NCBI GenBank assembly: GCA_030645475.1
Contig: JAUSMA010000069.1
Coordinates: 310,001-374,000 of the forward strand
Direction of reading: 5' to 3'
DNA length: 64,000 nucleotides
Source: Nitrospirota bacterium
Lineage (GTDB): Bacteria; Nitrospirota; Nitrospiria; Nitrospirales; Nitrospiraceae
Shown piece by piece: positions 25,560 to 32,858 of the stretch. Made by a program: the position numbers and the translations under genes. Under the pieces are notes generated by a model. The model was not told the DNA's origin. It saw only the letters and a program-made list of their open reading frames with translations, and searched no databases. Position 1 is the first letter of the stretch. Each line of letters opens with the position of its first letter.

Positions 25560-25716
25560 TGGAGGGCCGCGCCGCTCTTGAGGGGCAGGACGCGGCCCTG
25601 ATGGCGGAAGCGCGTGGCAGTGGGAGGGCTCCGGATGGGCACAATCCAGAGGTAGTCCTACCTGCGTGAGAGGCCTGCGCCTCTTGGGTGGGGACCCACC
25701 GGCAATTCGCTTCGCC
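25560..25716. other. Intergenic stretch with several perfect short hairpins
   Basis: No gene is convincing in 25480-25995. Within it: AGGGCCGCG/CGCGGCCCT (25563-25571 with 25591-25599), AGGTAG/CTACCT (25650-25655 with 25658-25663), GAGAGGC/GCCTCTT (about 25668-25685) and GGTGGG/CCCACC (25687-25692 with 25695-25700). The series could be a structured leader of the minus-strand gene at 25063-25479 or a small RNA. I could not match it to a known riboswitch class. Confidence 0.4.
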
Positions 25717-25995
25717 AACATTGTTCCAGTCCATGGTCATCGGCCTCGCGCCATTCATTTTTCACGTCGAGTGATACCAGACTACAGCAACCCTCGTACC
25801 AGAGATCTCTTCACAGAGAGGCTCAGAGAGAAATGGTGTAAGTCATTGAGTAGATGATGTTTGGAGAGTGAGCGAGAAAGGTATGCCGCTAGTGTAGAGG
25901 CGTATCTGATTCAGTACGCACTTTATCCTGCAGGATACAGACGTAGTGATAATGCGAAAGATGAAGATGATGGAGCGTTTGAAATGGAACGCGGT

Positions 25996-26508
25996 CTACT
26001 GGTGGAGATGTTTCATCGCAGCGGCACAGAGAATGATGAAGAAGCCGATCCAGAGTGCGGCTCGCTGAAAGGGAATCGCTTCGTAGGTGACTTCTTCGTC
26101 TGCATCTGCGTCATCGGATTTGAAGATCACGGTATAGAGGAAGAGTGTTAGGAGACAGAGGACAAGAAACAGTTTGATGAAGAAGACGGTCAGGTATTTG
26201 GCATGGTGTTGGATTCCGCTGCCGGTTTGCGAGGTGATGACCTGATTGACGTAGTGAAAGTTGATGCCACCGGTAAACAGCAGGACGACGAGCAGGATAC
26301 CGGCGACTTTCTTGTAATGCTGATAGAACGCGTCGGTGATCGGCTTGATCTGTTCCTTGGCGACCGCCTGTTTCAGTCCAGGGGTGACGGCCATGACGAG
26401 GAACGCGAGTCCGCCGATCCAGATAACCGCAGACAAGAGGTGAAACCAATGATTGACGATCGGGATCAGGGTGTTGAGGTCGGTGACGATGCTTTGAAGT
26501 GCGTCCAT
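25996..26508 (-). CDS. CopD-like four-helix membrane protein
   Basis: 170 residues with four hydrophobic segments and conserved histidines: VNHWFHLLSAVIWIGGLAFLVMAVTPGL, YKKVAGILLVVLLFTGGINF, KLFLVLCLLTLFLYTVIF and ALWIGFFIILCAAAMKHLHQ. This is the pattern of CopD/heme-binding-like quinol-interacting membrane proteins, often annotated as copper resistance D. The histidines may bind heme or copper. It follows the radical SAM gene on the same strand, separated by 101 bp containing an inverted repeat, so it may be the last gene of that locus. Confidence 0.68.
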   Translation of the reverse strand: MDALQSIVTDLNTLIPIVNHWFHLLSAVIWIGGLAFLVMAVTPGLKQAVAKEQIKPITDAFYQHYKKVAGILLVVLLFTGGINFHYVNQVITSQTGSGIQHHAKYLTVFFIKLFLVLCLLTLFLYTVIFKSDDADADEEVTYEAIPFQRAALWIGFFIILCAAAMKHLHQ

Positions 26509-26517
26509 GTTCAGACT

Positions 26518-26595
26518 CGTGAAACGTGAAAGGTGAAGGGTGAAACGTAGGGGGAGAGACAGGAATCCGATGGCGCGAACTTCTCACGTTTCACG
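26518..26595. repeat. Inverted repeat of GTGAAACGTGA words
   Basis: CGTGAAACGTGA (26518-26529) is perfectly complementary to TCACGTTTCACG (26584-26595). The intervening stretch repeats GGTGAAGGGTGAAACG. It lies between the radical SAM gene and the CopD-like gene and could act as an attenuator or RNA-processing site. Confidence 0.65.
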
Positions 26596-26609
26596 ATGTG
26601 CGTCTCACG

Positions 26610-27995
26610 CTATGGTCTGAACATCGGCGCGTCGTTGCCGAAGCGCTTCTTGCGGAGCTCTTCCATCAACTCAATGGTAATCAGGGGGATGTTATTCTCA
26701 CGCGCATGTTTTTCGACGCCCTTTTTCACCATGGCCCGCAAGAAATAGGGAATCTTGTTGAGCCGTGACTCCGAGTCCATATCCCAGGCGATGTCGCTTT
26801 CTTCCGGCGTATTGAACGCGACTTTGATCTTCTCGCCGCCCTTCGGCGTGTAGAGACACCATTCATCTTCGTCCAGCCAGTCTCCGTGATCGACGTAGGG
26901 GCGCGCCCGACAGCCGCCGCAGATGTCGGTGTATTCGCAATCGCCGCATTTGCCTTTGAGTTGCGGGTAGCGGAAGGAGTTGAAGACGTCGGACTTTTCC
27001 CACAGATCGGCGAAGCTGGTCTCGCGGATGTTCCCGGCTGACAGAGGCATGTAGGGGCAAGGGGTCAATTCGCCGTTGGGAGTGACTCGCGCATAGTTGG
27101 TGCCGGCAAGGCAGCCACCGCCCATATAGCCGGTCGCTTTGGTGATCGGGGAGTTCGGATCTTTCTCGTACGCCAGTCGTTTGAAGTGCGGCGCACAGCG
27201 AGCCCGGACGAGCATGCCCTTGTAATTGTCCTGACAGTTGACGAGGTAGCCGAGCACTTCTTCGTACTGGGCCGGGGTGATGTCGGTGAGTTCTTCGCCG
27301 CGGCCGGTGCAGACCATGAAGAAGACGTTCAGCACCTTGGCGCCGAGCTGGTGGGCCCAATCGATGACCGCGGGCAGTTCCTGGTAATTCATGGGCTGGG
27401 CGCTGAAATGGACTTGGAAGGCCAAGCCGTTCCGTTTGCAGGCCTCGATGCCGGCGAGCGCGGATTCCCATGCGCCGGGGACGCCACGAAATTGGTTATG
27501 CTTCTGGGGATCGAGCGAGTCGATGCTGATGCCCATGCCCATCACGCCGATCTCGACCAGGTCCTTCGCCATTTGGTCGTTGATCAACATGCCGTTGGTC
27601 CCGAACACGACCATGAACCCGAGCTTTACCGCGTGGCGTGCAATGTCGAGGATGTCGGGGCGGACGAGCGGTTCGCCGCCCGTGATCACCAGGAGGCAAC
27701 CCTTGTTGACCTCGGCAATCTGATCGATGAGCTTGTAGCATTCTTCGGTCGAGAGTTCGTCGTCCCCGCCGGCGGACTTCGTCGTCGCGTCGAGATAACA
27801 ATGGTCGCACTTGAGATTGCAGCGTTTCGTGAGGTTCAGCGCGAGCAGATAGGGCTTGAAATCGTCGACGGTGCGGCCATCGTGCGGCGCCGGGGCCGTA
27901 GACGATGGAGTCATGAACTTCGTCACCTGTTGCTGAATAGAGCCGAGCGTGCCGCCCAGCGTCTGGAAATTCAGGACCGGCAGCGACCGTCCCAT
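26610..27995 (-). CDS. Radical SAM/SPASM protein with C-terminal PCP_red module (NirJ-like)
   Basis: 461 residues. The radical SAM motif C59-x3-C63-x2-C66 (TKRCNLKCDHC) is followed by TGGEPL and GISIDSLD, then a SPASM-type cysteine set (GGCLAGTNYARV...PCPYMP and GKCGDCEYTDICGGCRARPY) that holds extra Fe-S clusters. This resembles heme-modifying NirJ/AhbD-type enzymes. The C-terminal 55 residues (WDMDSESRLNKIPYFLRAMV...PLITIELMEEL) match the PCP_red module of light-independent protochlorophyllide reductase. The start codon overlaps the stop of the USP-PCP_red fusion upstream, which carries the same module three times, so the two probably act together. Substrate unknown; heme or another tetrapyrrole is a fair guess. 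Confidence 0.85.
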   Translation of the reverse strand: MGRSLPVLNFQTLGGTLGSIQQQVTKFMTPSSTAPAPHDGRTVDDFKPYLLALNLTKRCNLKCDHCYLDATTKSAGGDDELSTEECYKLIDQIAEVNKGCLLVITGGEPLVRPDILDIARHAVKLGFMVVFGTNGMLINDQMAKDLVEIGVMGMGISIDSLDPQKHNQFRGVPGAWESALAGIEACKRNGLAFQVHFSAQPMNYQELPAVIDWAHQLGAKVLNVFFMVCTGRGEELTDITPAQYEEVLGYLVNCQDNYKGMLVRARCAPHFKRLAYEKDPNSPITKATGYMGGGCLAGTNYARVTPNGELTPCPYMPLSAGNIRETSFADLWEKSDVFNSFRYPQLKGKCGDCEYTDICGGCRARPYVDHGDWLDEDEWCLYTPKGGEKIKVAFNTPEESDIAWDMDSESRLNKIPYFLRAMVKKGVEKHARENNIPLITIELMEELRKKRFGNDAPMFRP

Positions 27996-30121
27996 CAGTG
28001 GCTGGCCCCGGACTTCGATGCACCGGTCAGGTTCGCAATCATGTCCTTCAGGTTGCCGGTCTTCATGGCGTCCGCCATGTAGTCCTTGGCTTGCTCGATA
28101 CCTTCATTGGCCACTTCGGCCGTAATGGCCGTGACGCCGATCTTATCGGCATGTTTTTCGATAAGGGCGCGGGTACATTCACGCATGAACCCTTCCGGTG
28201 CCCGTTCCAGCCTGGCTTGCGCATCTGGCGACCAGGTATAGGGAGAGGCGGGGGCAACTGGTTCCGCTGCCTGGCTGTTCCCGTTTGCATGACCATTCTC
28301 GTGGGAGGCAGCCGCGCCGTTGGTGCCGTTCGCGGCAACGGCTACGGTTGCCTGCGCTTCGGTCGAGGCACCGGTTCCCTTATTCGCGAAGATGGGGGTG
28401 TAGTCTTCCGAGGCCGCTTCCTGAATCATGGGAGCAGCATATTCCAGCGTAATCGTGGTCATGCCGAGCTTGCGAGCGGTCTTTTCAATTTTGGCCTTGG
28501 CGCGCCGGCGTTGGAAGCCAGCAGGGACTGCACGGATGCCTTCTTTGGCATCCTTGGTCCATTGCATGGGGACGTCATCGTAGGCCAGGTCGGTTTCAAC
28601 AGCTCCTTCGGCGTTCGCGGCTGCTTCGAAGATGGTCTTATCGACCAGCTTGAAGCGATCGCCACCGGCGGCGCAGACGGGGCACTTCACGGGCGTTTCG
28701 CCCTTGCCGATGTAGCCGCAGCCGTCGCAGACGAAGTAATCCTGGTTCATCCGGTCCAGGTAGCCTTGAGTCGCTTCACTGACTTTCGGCTTTTCTTTCA
28801 CGATCTCGGTCATCATGCCGCTGAGCGTCGAACCCATCAGATCCTTCGCCACGGACTCGTCAGCCTGCATCTTGTCGCGGTCGATGCCCGCGGAGTCCAG
28901 GCTGCCACCCAGTGCGCGCATGGCGTCCATCGCGCCCTTGGGCAGGATGTGTCCGATGGCCGTATCGACGACGGTGTTGCTGATGATGGTGTGGCCCTTT
29001 TCGATGGCATACCGATGAATGGCCGTCTTGGCGACGCCTCTGGCGAAGATCGGGATCTTTTCCATCCGGCGGAGGGCTTCTTCCGTCCAGGCGATGGTGT
29101 ATTCAGCCAGGGTGTCGATCGGGGGCACATATTTCCGGTTCGACACCAGGATATTGCAAGGTGCGGCCCGCAAGAGATTTTCGGTGTTGCTGCCGATGTC
29201 CATATCCTCGTCGCTATGCACGCCGATCCGTCCGACGATGAGCAGGGCCGGGATATCTTTCCGCACATATTGAATGATCTTTTCGAAGGCCTTGCCGTCT
29301 AGCAGGGTCGTTTTGACGTCGGTCTTCTCGGCTTGGGCGATTTCGCGGCAGATGTCGAGGTGCGACTGGTAGATCTTCGCAAGGCCGCTGTCGATGATTT
29401 CCTCGTGGAGTTTTTCCTGTTCCTTGAATCGGAACACCTTGCCGGCTTCCTCGTTGAGGACGCCCGAGATGCTATGGAAGGCGGCATAGTGGAAATAGGG
29501 ATCGAAGGCCGAGATGGCTTCGACCGGCATGTTGAAGGCCTTGCCCAACGCCAGGCCGGTCATGAGCCCGCCGAAGGAATAGGGGCTGCCGTCTACGGCG
29601 ACGACGATTCTGCCTGCGGTCATGGGCTGTGTCTGCTTGACGATCAGCATGTCAGAGTTCCGCACACGACGAAGTACGCGCTCGGTGTTACTGCCGATGA
29701 CGCTGTCCTTCACCGCGCCGACACCCAGGGCGCCCATGATCACTAGCTCGTAGGCATTGGTATTGATGTCTTCGGCCAAGACTTTCCAGTTCCGGCCTTC
29801 GAGCGAGCGGCGCTCGATCGGCAGGTTGTTTTCCGCGCATTTCTTGTCGACATAGTCGAGGTAGGAGTCGGTAATGATCTGGAGTCCACGGGTAATCAGC
29901 GAGTCGTGGATCTGGCGCTGACGATCGAGCTCTTTTTCATCGTGGTACTCTTCGGGCAAGCCTGCTTCCATCTGCTTGAAGCGCTTGTCGTGCATCTTGG
30001 CCGCATAGACGTGGCTGCCCACGATCTTGGAGCCGAATGCTTTGGCGAAGTGCACGCCGATGTCGACGGCGGTGTTGGAGTGGTCGGAATTATCGACCGG
30101 CACATAGATCGTCTTATACAT
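27995..30121 (-). CDS. Fusion protein: two universal-stress domains, three PCP_red modules, rubredoxin-like domain
   Basis: 708 residues from ATG 30121 (ribosome site GGAGGAG). Domains in order: USP 1 (about 1-165) with nucleotide motif G-x2-G-x9-GS in GALGVGAVKDSVIGSN; USP 2 (about 170-330) with GRIGVHSDEDMDIGSN; PCP_red (about 343-395, WTEEALRRMEKIPIFARGV); a helical stretch; a rubredoxin-like four-cysteine site (CDGCGYIG...CPVC, about 480-515); PCP_red 2 (about 545-597, WTKDAKEGIRAVPAGFQRR); an Ala/Asn-rich linker; PCP_red 3 (about 650-700, WSPDAQARLERAPEGFMRE). It overlaps the radical SAM gene by one base (TGATG). A stress- or nucleotide-responsive redox scaffold is my inference. Confidence 0.85.
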   Translation of the reverse strand: MYKTIYVPVDNSDHSNTAVDIGVHFAKAFGSKIVGSHVYAAKMHDKRFKQMEAGLPEEYHDEKELDRQRQIHDSLITRGLQIITDSYLDYVDKKCAENNLPIERRSLEGRNWKVLAEDINTNAYELVIMGALGVGAVKDSVIGSNTERVLRRVRNSDMLIVKQTQPMTAGRIVVAVDGSPYSFGGLMTGLALGKAFNMPVEAISAFDPYFHYAAFHSISGVLNEEAGKVFRFKEQEKLHEEIIDSGLAKIYQSHLDICREIAQAEKTDVKTTLLDGKAFEKIIQYVRKDIPALLIVGRIGVHSDEDMDIGSNTENLLRAAPCNILVSNRKYVPPIDTLAEYTIAWTEEALRRMEKIPIFARGVAKTAIHRYAIEKGHTIISNTVVDTAIGHILPKGAMDAMRALGGSLDSAGIDRDKMQADESVAKDLMGSTLSGMMTEIVKEKPKVSEATQGYLDRMNQDYFVCDGCGYIGKGETPVKCPVCAAGGDRFKLVDKTIFEAAANAEGAVETDLAYDDVPMQWTKDAKEGIRAVPAGFQRRRAKAKIEKTARKLGMTTITLEYAAPMIQEAASEDYTPIFANKGTGASTEAQATVAVAANGTNGAAASHENGHANGNSQAAEPVAPASPYTWSPDAQARLERAPEGFMRECTRALIEKHADKIGVTAITAEVANEGIEQAKDYMADAMKTGNLKDMIANLTGASKSGASH

Positions 30122-30278
30122 TGATGATGTCTCCTCCGGATGCCCTCCAGGCCAGGGCGAACGAGAGTAATTGTCAAAAAAACCAAACGGTTGACGTAGG
30201 TCCCCAGCCTCAAGGAACGCGCATGATAACATCGGCCCAAAATGGAATGCAAGGTATCGGCGGGGGGCCTGAGCGGAT

Positions 30279-31907
30279 CTAGGCCCCAGGCGTCACAACG
30301 GATTTTTCGCTCGAATCCTTTGCGGCGCGAAGCGATTGCCGGGAGCGGAGGATTTCTTCCAAGGACAGGAGGGCGTCGCGTCCGGAGTTCCCTTCGATCC
30401 CCCTGATCAGGCTCTTGTCGGCATAGGGGCCTGACTCTTTGGGAGCTTGGGACAGAGAGCCCGTCCATTTCCTCGGATCCCTGCTGCCATCTTTTCTCTC
30501 CCAGGCACGGAGGCAGGCCTTGGCGATGAACGAGTTCAGCGGCGCCGGGTTATAGAGGAGCTTTCTGATACTCGTCGGGGTCAGCATCAGAGGGTTATAG
30601 CCGGCCGAGAGGTAGCCTTCTTCTAGCAAACGTTCTTCGAGATCGGTATTCGGCTGAATGCCTAAAAAGAACATGAGGGGGAACACGCGCTCTTCACCCA
30701 GGATCGAGGCGACTTTCTTATAGGATTCGACGCTTTGGAGCAGCGACTCCTCGGTTTCTTTTGGACTATTCAGCGAATAGTTGAGGATGACCTTCCCCTT
30801 GAACCCTGCTTCCGCCAGATAACGGCAGCCGTCGTAGAGCTTCTCAAGCTTGAATCCCATGTGGAGGTCGTTCAGCACTTCTTGGGACCCCGATGTAATG
30901 GCGACTTCGAGATCGCCGACACCGGACCGGACCATGAGTTTGGCCAACTCCGGGGTGATCAGCGAGGTCCGGATATAGCCAGACCATTCGATCTCCAGCT
31001 TCTCAGCGAGAATCCGCTCCAGAATCTCGGTGCATTGGGGATAGGCTTCTTTCCCGGTAATAAACTGCGCATCCGTGAACCAGAACCGCCTGGCACCCCA
31101 TTGATGGTAATGCTGAGAGATATCCTGGACGACCATGGAGGGGGGCCGATAGCGTACTCGTTTCCCCTCAATATAAGGGTAGAGGCAGAAGGCACAGTCG
31201 TAGGGACAGCCCCGCTTCGACTGGACCCCGATGGACTCACCCAGATACTCCTTATATTGCGGGAAGATCGAGGTCAGGTAGGGCAAGTCGACGGTCAGTG
31301 CATCCAGGAGAGCCGGCGCGCCCTGCTGGCCCTTTCGAACAGTCTTTCCCTCGCGGAGGATGTAGCGCTCCTGCTCCAGCGACTGGCCTTCGACCACCTT
31401 GAGGATGGCATCTTCACCTTCGCCAAGAATCCCGATGGTGCCTTCCGGGAGTTTCTGAATCAGTTGATCGGCAAAAGCCGTAAAGGCTCCCCCGCCGATC
31501 ATGATCTGCGCCTTCGGGAATTCTTTCGCGATCAACCAGGGATAGGAGAGGGCGGCCCGGATATGGCTGTAGTAGCGGTAGAGCTGTTGCAGCCCCGCAA
31601 ATGAAGCGGTAATCCGCTTGAGCGGGTTGCTCGCAAAGTAAAAGTTAAACGCATGTTCCAGCGAGGAGTCTCCCTCATGCGGCGAAAAGATCTGAATGTC
31701 GCGCCAGGAGAAACAGACGAGGTCCGGCTTGAACTCGGTGGCGGCATCCCGAACCGCGCTGATCCGCTGGGCGTCGGGAAAGAGGGACAGATCGAGGATG
31801 CGTTGCCGCACCTCCGGCTTGCGCCGATGAATAAAATCAGCCAGATAGGTGACCCCGATGGGGTAGACCTTCTTGCAAGGGAGAAAAATATAAAGAATGG
31901 ATTCCAT
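30279..31907 (-). CDS. B12-binding-type radical SAM protein
   Basis: 542 residues. The N-terminal part (CKKVYPIGVTYLADFIHRR... PDLVCFSWRD... QIMIGGGAFTAFADQLIQ...GILGEGEDAIL) reads as a cobalamin-binding Rossmann domain, and the core carries CxxxCxxC in SKRGCPYDCAFCLYPY, followed by a TIM-barrel with GARRFWFTDAQF and SGSQEVLNDLHMGF. This is class B (B12-dependent) radical SAM, the family of BchE-like cyclases and methylases of tetrapyrroles, lipids and antibiotics. No Shine-Dalgarno is visible before the ATG. It lies 157 bp upstream of the USP-PCP_red gene on the same strand. Substrate unknown. Confidence 0.83.
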   Translation of the reverse strand: MESILYIFLPCKKVYPIGVTYLADFIHRRKPEVRQRILDLSLFPDAQRISAVRDAATEFKPDLVCFSWRDIQIFSPHEGDSSLEHAFNFYFASNPLKRITASFAGLQQLYRYYSHIRAALSYPWLIAKEFPKAQIMIGGGAFTAFADQLIQKLPEGTIGILGEGEDAILKVVEGQSLEQERYILREGKTVRKGQQGAPALLDALTVDLPYLTSIFPQYKEYLGESIGVQSKRGCPYDCAFCLYPYIEGKRVRYRPPSMVVQDISQHYHQWGARRFWFTDAQFITGKEAYPQCTEILERILAEKLEIEWSGYIRTSLITPELAKLMVRSGVGDLEVAITSGSQEVLNDLHMGFKLEKLYDGCRYLAEAGFKGKVILNYSLNSPKETEESLLQSVESYKKVASILGEERVFPLMFFLGIQPNTDLEERLLEEGYLSAGYNPLMLTPTSIRKLLYNPAPLNSFIAKACLRAWERKDGSRDPRKWTGSLSQAPKESGPYADKSLIRGIEGNSGRDALLSLEEILRSRQSLRAAKDSSEKSVVTPGA

Positions 31908-31912
31908 AGTCG

Positions 31913-31997
31913 GAGCTGATGGCTAATAGCGTATGGCGTGTAGCCGAGAAAAAATTGAGACCGTTATCTTGTGCTATATGCCATACGCCATAAGCTC
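31913..31997. repeat. Inverted repeat of TATGGC words upstream of the B12 radical SAM gene
   Basis: GAGCTGATGGC...GTATGGC...TAGC (31913-31944) is largely complementary to GCTATATGCCATACGCCATAAGCTC (31973-31997). A related half-copy (GTGCCATATGCCATCAGCC) lies at about 36473-36491 upstream of the DUF486 gene, and the uvrC 5' end has a cognate. It may terminate the upstream ubiE message. Confidence 0.6.
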
Positions 31998-32001
31998 TTT
32001 G

Positions 32002-32787
32002 CTATTTTGTCGCCACATGGATCGCCACGATTCCACCGCTTAGATTGCGATAGGTTACCTGGCGAAAGCCTGCATCGAGGAGTATCTGTTTCAACCGTTC
32101 CTGGTCCGGGAAGTTCCTGATGGAAGCAGGAAGATATTCATAGACGCCGGTCGTGTCGCGCGCCACTTTTGTCCCAATCCAGGGAAGCAGCCGGAACGAG
32201 TACCAATCGTACAGGGCCCGGAGCCACCCGAAGATTGGCCGGGAAAACTCCAAGCACACAAATCGCCCGCCTGGCTGCAAAATACGATGAATGTCTGTGA
32301 CCGCCTGCTGAAGATTGCCAACGTTCCTCATGCAAAATCCTGTGGTGACGGCATGGAAGGTCCCGTCGGGAAATCCCAGATGCTCGGCGTTGGCTTCGAG
32401 ACAGGTAATTCTCTGTCCCAGGCCTCGGCTGGTGACTTTCTTTAGCCCCTCGACGAGCATGGCATGGTTCAGGTCGGAGGCAATGACCCGGCCGTTGGTT
32501 CCCATGCGCGGTTCGACTAACAGCGCGAGATCGGCCGTGCCGGCTCCCACGTCGAGTGCTCTGCCTCCCGTGGTGACAACAGGGACATAGGAGGCGGTAA
32601 TTTTCTTCCACCGGTGGTGGAGTCCAAAACTCAGGACGGTGTTGTTGAGATCATAGACGCCGGCAATGGCGGTGAACATCCGCTGGACGGCCTGCTCGCG
32701 GGCCTGACCCGACCAGGTCGAGACGGCGAGCGGAGGCGCCGGGGCGTCGGTCCCCTTCTGGACTGGTGGTGTTTGAGCCTGCAGCAT
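32002..32787 (-). CDS. ubiE: Demethylmenaquinone/ubiquinone C-methyltransferase UbiE/MenG
   Basis: 261 residues from ATG 32787. [25 protein letters not shown], the SAM motif [29 protein letters not shown] and the C-terminal [16 protein letters not shown]...[15 protein letters not shown] are the UbiE signature blocks. In a Nitrospira-like cell the product would methylate demethylmenaquinone. The ATG sits 6 nt behind the -10 of a divergent promoter shared with uvrA and lacks a ribosome site, so a leaderless message is likely. A TTG at 32823 would extend the protein by 12 residues but overlaps that promoter. Confidence 0.94.
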   Translation of the reverse strand: MLQAQTPPVQKGTDAPAPPLAVSTWSGQAREQAVQRMFTAIAGVYDLNNTVLSFGLHHRWKKITASYVPVVTTGGRALDVGAGTADLALLVEPRMGTNGRVIASDLNHAMLVEGLKKVTSRGLGQRITCLEANAEHLGFPDGTFHAVTTGFCMRNVGNLQQAVTDIHRILQPGGRFVCLEFSRPIFGWLRALYDWYSFRLLPWIGTKVARDTTGVYEYLPASIRNFPDQERLKQILLDAGFRQVTYRNLSGGIVAIHVATK

Positions 32788-32793
32788 GAGAGG

Positions 32794-32823
32794 TTGGTAG
32801 CACCGGCCTTCCAAGTTTGTCAA
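32794..32823 (-). promoter_or_regulatory. ubiE promoter (overlaps uvrA promoter)
   Basis: On the minus strand TTGACA (32823-32818), 18-nt spacer, TACCAA (32799-32794); predicted start at or next to the ATG at 32787. The -35 shares bases with the uvrA -35 on the other strand. Confidence 0.5.
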
Positions 32824-32848
32824 GGCGCGCCGGTTCGCATGGTATAAT
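32817..32848 (+). promoter_or_regulatory. uvrA promoter
   Basis: Perfect TATAAT (32843-32848) with a TGG extension; a TTGTCA (32817-32822) lies 20 nt upstream, long for a -35, so the extended -10 may be enough. The ATG follows 10 nt after the -10, with no ribosome site. Confidence 0.6.
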
Positions 32849-32858
32849 CCCGTCCCTT

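Noticed and set aside
25621-25716. Cobalamin or c-di-GMP riboswitch
   Set aside because: Only loose word matches; the conserved core boxes are not present in the right order on either strand.
25861-26151. 96-residue plus-strand frame
   Set aside because: Overlaps the CopD-like gene on the other strand, which has clear membrane segments; no ribosome site.
27998-29302. 434-residue open frame opposite the USP-PCP_red gene
   Set aside because: Antisense shadow; low complexity and no recognisable fold.
30735-31604. 289-residue open frame opposite the B12 radical SAM gene
   Set aside because: Antisense shadow of a gene with clear radical SAM motifs.
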